Assembly: GCA_905221605.1 (NCBI GenBank)
Contig: CAJNDS010002485.1
Span: 208,001 to 272,000, forward strand
Length of the DNA stretch: 64,000 nucleotides
DNA from: Symbiodinium natans
Lineage: Eukaryota > Sar > Dinophyceae > Suessiales > Symbiodiniaceae
Direction: 5' to 3'
Of this stretch, positions 61,213 to 64,000 are shown piece after piece. The notes under the pieces are model-generated. The model was given only the letters and a program-made list of their open reading frames with translations. It ran no database searches and was not told the origin of the DNA. Both the position numbers and the translations under genes were made by a program. How positions within the stretch are numbered: position 1 is the first letter of the stretch; every line of letters starts with the position of its first letter.

Positions 61213-63110
61213 GCCAACAATAATGCAATCGTAAGGAAACTAGCGGGCCAGGGCTGCCAGGGTGCTTATCTTTGAGCCCGGTGAGTGCCACACAAGTTTC
61301 TTGAAGGGTTTAGGGTTTAGGGTTTGGGGTTTGGGGTTCAGGGTTTAGGGTTTAGGGTTTGGGGCTTAGGGTTTAGGGTTTAGGGTTTAGGGTTTATGCT
61401 TTGCTTTTTACAGTCTTGAGCCTTTCGCAGCAGTCGCTCTTGGCACACACACACACAGCCCTGGGGGAAGCTGGCCAGCGAACGAACTAAAACGTGCACA
61501 CGTCTGCATGGTCCAGACATGAATTGTGCTGCACAGCCTGCTGGCAGGTACAGAGCCAGTGACTGCGTGCCGCCCGTGCAGGTCCCGCCCACAAGCTGAT
61601 TTTGAAGTTCAGGGTTGAGTGCTTCACACAGTATACCACAAGCGCATCATAATTGCATATGGCATACGATCGTACATAACTTGCCGCAACCAAGTATCGC
61701 AAACCGGAAGCATAGCCGGTCGATCCTCTCTGTGCAGCGCCCTGGGATGGCCCGAGACTGCGATAATTCGTCTTTGACCCTAAACCCTAAACCCTAAACC
61801 CTGAACCCTAAACCCTAAACCCTAAACCCTAAACCCTAAAGCCTAAAGCCTAAACCCTAAACCCTAAACCCTAAACCCTAAACCCTAAACCAAACGACCC
61901 TACACTTGGCCAGGAAGTCTGGGGGAGCCTTAGGTCTCAGGCTTTGCTGCAAGATTCCATGGGTGGGCAGGTAAGACAAGCCCCAAGCCCATAAGCGCTA
62001 AGGGCTAAACCCTAAACTTGCCCCAAACTGCACACAAAGCCCTAAACTGACCCTAAACCCAATAAACAAGAAAATGAAGAAACAAAAACAACAAAAAAAC
62101 TCTGCTGACCCGACAAACTTTTACAGCCGAGACAGCACTGCTCTTCCGGAACTGGTGCAGGGTTTTGGGGTTCAGGGTTACGGGCTCAGGTCGTAATCAT
62201 TCTATGGGTTCGTTTCGACCCTAAACCCTAAACCCTAAACGCTTAAGTCACAGATTGGGAGTTAAGAGTCTCGAAGAATTTGGCTGTGGAAGCTTGGCAG
62301 TTCAGGCCCTGCATCACTGAAGCTTTGGGCTCTGGCTCAGGGTTCAGGGTTCAGGGTTCAGGGTTTAGGGTTTACGGTTTAGGGTTTGGGGTTTCGGGCT
62401 TAGGGTTTAGGGTCCGCCGAAAGGAGGGGGGGGTCCCCCTCCCGGTTGCTGGGCTTGGCCTGTTCAACAGGCGGGCCTACAAGCGGGCCTTCAGCTCCTG
62501 TTTGGGTCCTGGTGCTACCCCCTACCCCCCCCCCCCCCCACAGGCTCAAGCAAATCAACTTTTGGCATCCTTTGAGCTGACGAGCGCGTTTAAACCTTTC
62601 AACTATGCTCCAGCGGGGTCGGCGGCTTGAGCCGGAGGCTCTTAAATTTAGGGCTTAGGTTTTAGGCTTTAGGGCTTAAAGCTTTAGGCTCTAGGTGTGC
62701 TGGCACTGCCAAAGCCTGAAACTCTTAAGCGCTTCATCCTTGGGACACGGCTGCGCACGCACGGGCCGGCATCGAAAACCCATCAAAAACCTCAGAAACG
62801 ACGAGGTTCAGAAATCGAAAAGTTCTACAATGGAGCCGTTGGCCGGTTCCTTCGGCGCGTTGCCTCAATAATCCCCAAACCCTTAAACCCTCTTTGGTTT
62901 CGGGTTTCGCGGCTCTCAAAAAGCCTTAGTGACCCAAAGACCCTAAACCGCCAAAGCCTAAACCCTGAAGCCTAAAACCCAAAAGGTGCCAAGTAGGGTT
63001 TGGAGGTTTAGGCGTTTGGGCTCCCTGGTAGGCCTGGAGTTGCCACACAAACGGACCTGCTTTTCCTCGTAAACAGGCTGGAATTTCCACTCATGAAGAA
63101 CTGAGTTTCG
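61213..63110. other. Gene-less ITS mosaic
   Basis: ITS at 61300-61396 (G-strand) and 61781-61891 (C-strand), with degenerate tracts at 62335-62415 and 62645-62695. A C-run is at 62526-62539. 61400-61775 and 62420-62640 are ITS-free without recognised genes. Confidence 0.5.
61781..61891 (-). repeat. ITS array, CCCTAAA orientation
   Basis: About 15 units, two of them CCTAAAG/CCTAAAG variants side by side. Confidence 0.95.
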
Positions 63111-63139
63111 GACTCAATGTCCACTACAACAGGACTGAT

Positions 63140-63430
63140 GTGCAGAAAATCTTGTGGAAACTCGGGGCCGGGTTTGTGGAACAAACTTGTGGAAGCTCGG
63201 GGCAGGGCTTGCGGACGGCAGCTTGGGGAAGCTCGGGCTGGGCTCGCGAAAAAACCCAGGCTTGTGGAAGAAATGCTTGTGGAAACCAGGGCCGGGCTGG
63301 CGGAAAAAGACCTTGCGGAAACTCGGGCCTCGGGCCGGGTTGGCTGAAAAACACTTGTGGAAACTCGGGGCCCGGTTTGCGGACAAAAAATGTGGAGAAT
63401 CGGGGGCCGGACTTGCGAAAAAAAGCTTGA
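63140..63430 (+). repeat. Degenerate roughly 30-40-bp tandem repeat (CTTGTGGAAACTCGGGGCCGGG)n
   Basis: About eight imperfect units of the form (A)AAA.CTTG(T/C)GGAA(A/G)CTCGGG + GCCGGG(C/T)T(T/G)GC follow each other. Frames are open on both strands (CGNSGPGLR / FHK-FFRQP), as expected for such a repeat; no gene is implied. Confidence 0.8.
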
Positions 63431-63485
63431 GCCGATGCTCCCAGAGGATCGCCCGGAAACTCCTGTCAACATCGGTTGATTACAC

Positions 63486-63614
63486 GCTTGGAGGTTCATG
63501 GTACTTATCTACCAATTAATTAGAACTGTACTTATAACCCACTTCTAAGCCCCTGAAGTGCCCTAAAGTTATAAGCACAGCTAGAGTTGGTTATAAGTAC
63601 CCTGAGCCTCGAAG
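63486..63614. repeat. MITE-A copy 5
   Basis: Left end CTTGGAGGTTCATGGTACTT, core 'AATTAGAACTGTACTTATAA' and 'CCCCTGAAGTGCCCTAAAG', right end GGTTATAAGTACCCTGAGCC + TCGAAG (degraded). Confidence 0.8.
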
Positions 63615-63718
63615 CAGCTGGTCCATGACGGCGGCGGCAGGATTAGTTTTGACAGGCCAGACCGAGAATACAAAGAGGCTAAAGTTTGGAGAGACTTTCA
63701 AGAAGCACAGCATGCTAG
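63615..63718. other. Short spacer between two MITE-A copies
   Basis: About 100 bp of non-repetitive DNA; nothing recognised. Confidence 0.6.
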
Positions 63719-63831
63719 ATACTTGGAGGTTCATGGTCCAATTATAATTGTACCATCTTAGGGCACTTAAGGGGCCTATAAGTGGGGTATAGGTACAGTT
63801 CTAATTGGTTAATAAGTACCATGAACCTCCA
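63719..63831. repeat. MITE-A copy 6 (short complete copy)
   Basis: ACTTGGAGGTTCATGG and CCATGAACCTCCAGT enclose 'CCAATTATAATTGTACCATC' and 'TTAGGGCACTTAAGGGGCCT' and the mirror 'GTACAGTTCTAATTGGTTAA'. Useful as an ITS-free reference for copy 1. Confidence 0.85.
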
Positions 63832-64000
63832 GTTATGCCGGAGTTGGCGGAATGCTGGATAAGACGGGTGGTACGATGAAGCATAGAGGAAATGAGCCGA
63901 ATTCGCGACGGTGGAGGTCAAGAGAGCGGCAGAGAAGAAACATGGGATAGTGCTGGAGCTGTGCGTCGGAGCGCTGGAAATACTCGGGCACGCCGCCAAG
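63832..64000. other. End of window, non-repetitive
   Basis: No ITS, repeat or recognised gene in the last 170 bp. Confidence 0.5.

Larger units (their letters stand above)
1..64000. repeat. Window-wide mosaic of interstitial telomere-like repeats
   Basis: Heptamer tracts of TTTAGGG or its complement CCCTAAA recur every few hundred bases throughout, in both orientations. Units range from perfect to degenerate (TTCAGGG, TTTGGGG, TTTCGGG, TTGAGGG, TGTAGGG, TTTACGG) while the 7-bp period usually holds. TTTAGGG is the telomere motif of most plants and many algae, including dinoflagellates. Because tracts alternate in orientation and are separated by non-repetitive DNA, this is interstitial sequence and not one chromosome end. 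Read as protein the tracts give GFRV/GLGF or NPKP repeats, so short reading frames over them are artefacts. Confidence 0.95.

Noticed and set aside
1-64000. The window as a true chromosome end
   Set aside because: Tracts are short, degenerate, in both orientations and spread across the whole window, with no terminal array at either edge.

Overview
This window looks like nuclear DNA of a eukaryote with plant/algal-type telomere repeats (TTTAGGG). I favour a dinoflagellate, possibly Symbiodiniaceae-like, at about 0.55 confidence. Support: very low gene density; telomere-like repeats scattered through intergenic DNA; many short terminal-inverted-repeat elements; and a copia-type element whose LTR holds a 14-nt stretch matching the 3' part of the dinoflagellate spliced leader at 13 positions. 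A chromerid, another alga or a plant is not excluded. I found no rRNA, tRNA, CRISPR, operon or organelle gene.

Layout. Nearly all of the 64 kb is a mosaic. Blocks of about 90-500 bp of non-repetitive DNA alternate with interstitial telomeric tracts (ITS) in both orientations, from a few degenerate units to about 18 nearly perfect ones. Pure variant arrays also occur: CCCTAAAG at 4.5-4.7 kb, CCCCTAAA/CCCGTAAA at 30.7-30.95 kb and TTTAGGC at 55.5-55.7 kb. Most open reading frames come from the repeats, because TTTAGGG read through gives GFRV/GLGF-type peptides and CCCTAAA gives NPKP-type peptides. Scattered through the mosaic are at least nine families of roughly 90-260 bp terminal-inverted-repeat elements, called MITE-A to MITE-I here; the names are mine. 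A diverged tandem segmental duplication occupies about 29.6-33.0 and 33.7-37.0 kb. An AT-rich and G-run-rich satellite region lies at 40.9-42.7 kb, with a related block at 50.2-50.9 kb.

Genes. The best protein-coding evidence is a minus-strand secreted, Cys-rich and Thr-rich mucin-like gene at 46.8-49.0 kb, with a 132-bp coding minisatellite and ITS-bearing non-coding DNA between its exon-like pieces. The second is a young 3,491-bp LTR retrotransposon at 51,843-55,333. It has 269-bp LTRs differing at 2 sites, a CCCTA target duplication, a copia-type half-tRNA primer site and a frame-broken gag-like region with WW-like and S1-like motifs. It carries no reverse transcriptase or integrase. One orphan exon candidate lies at 35.4-35.6 kb.

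Main biological point. Telomeric tracts appear to be gained at new sites. Several MITE copies carry a tract that their relatives lack. In MITE-F at 56.06-56.23 kb this is a clean 36-bp, five-unit insertion between GGG and CCC. The two copies of the segmental duplication also differ in where tracts sit, how long they are and which way they point. This fits seeding of telomere repeats at TTAGGG-like microhomology, for instance during break repair, followed by local expansion.
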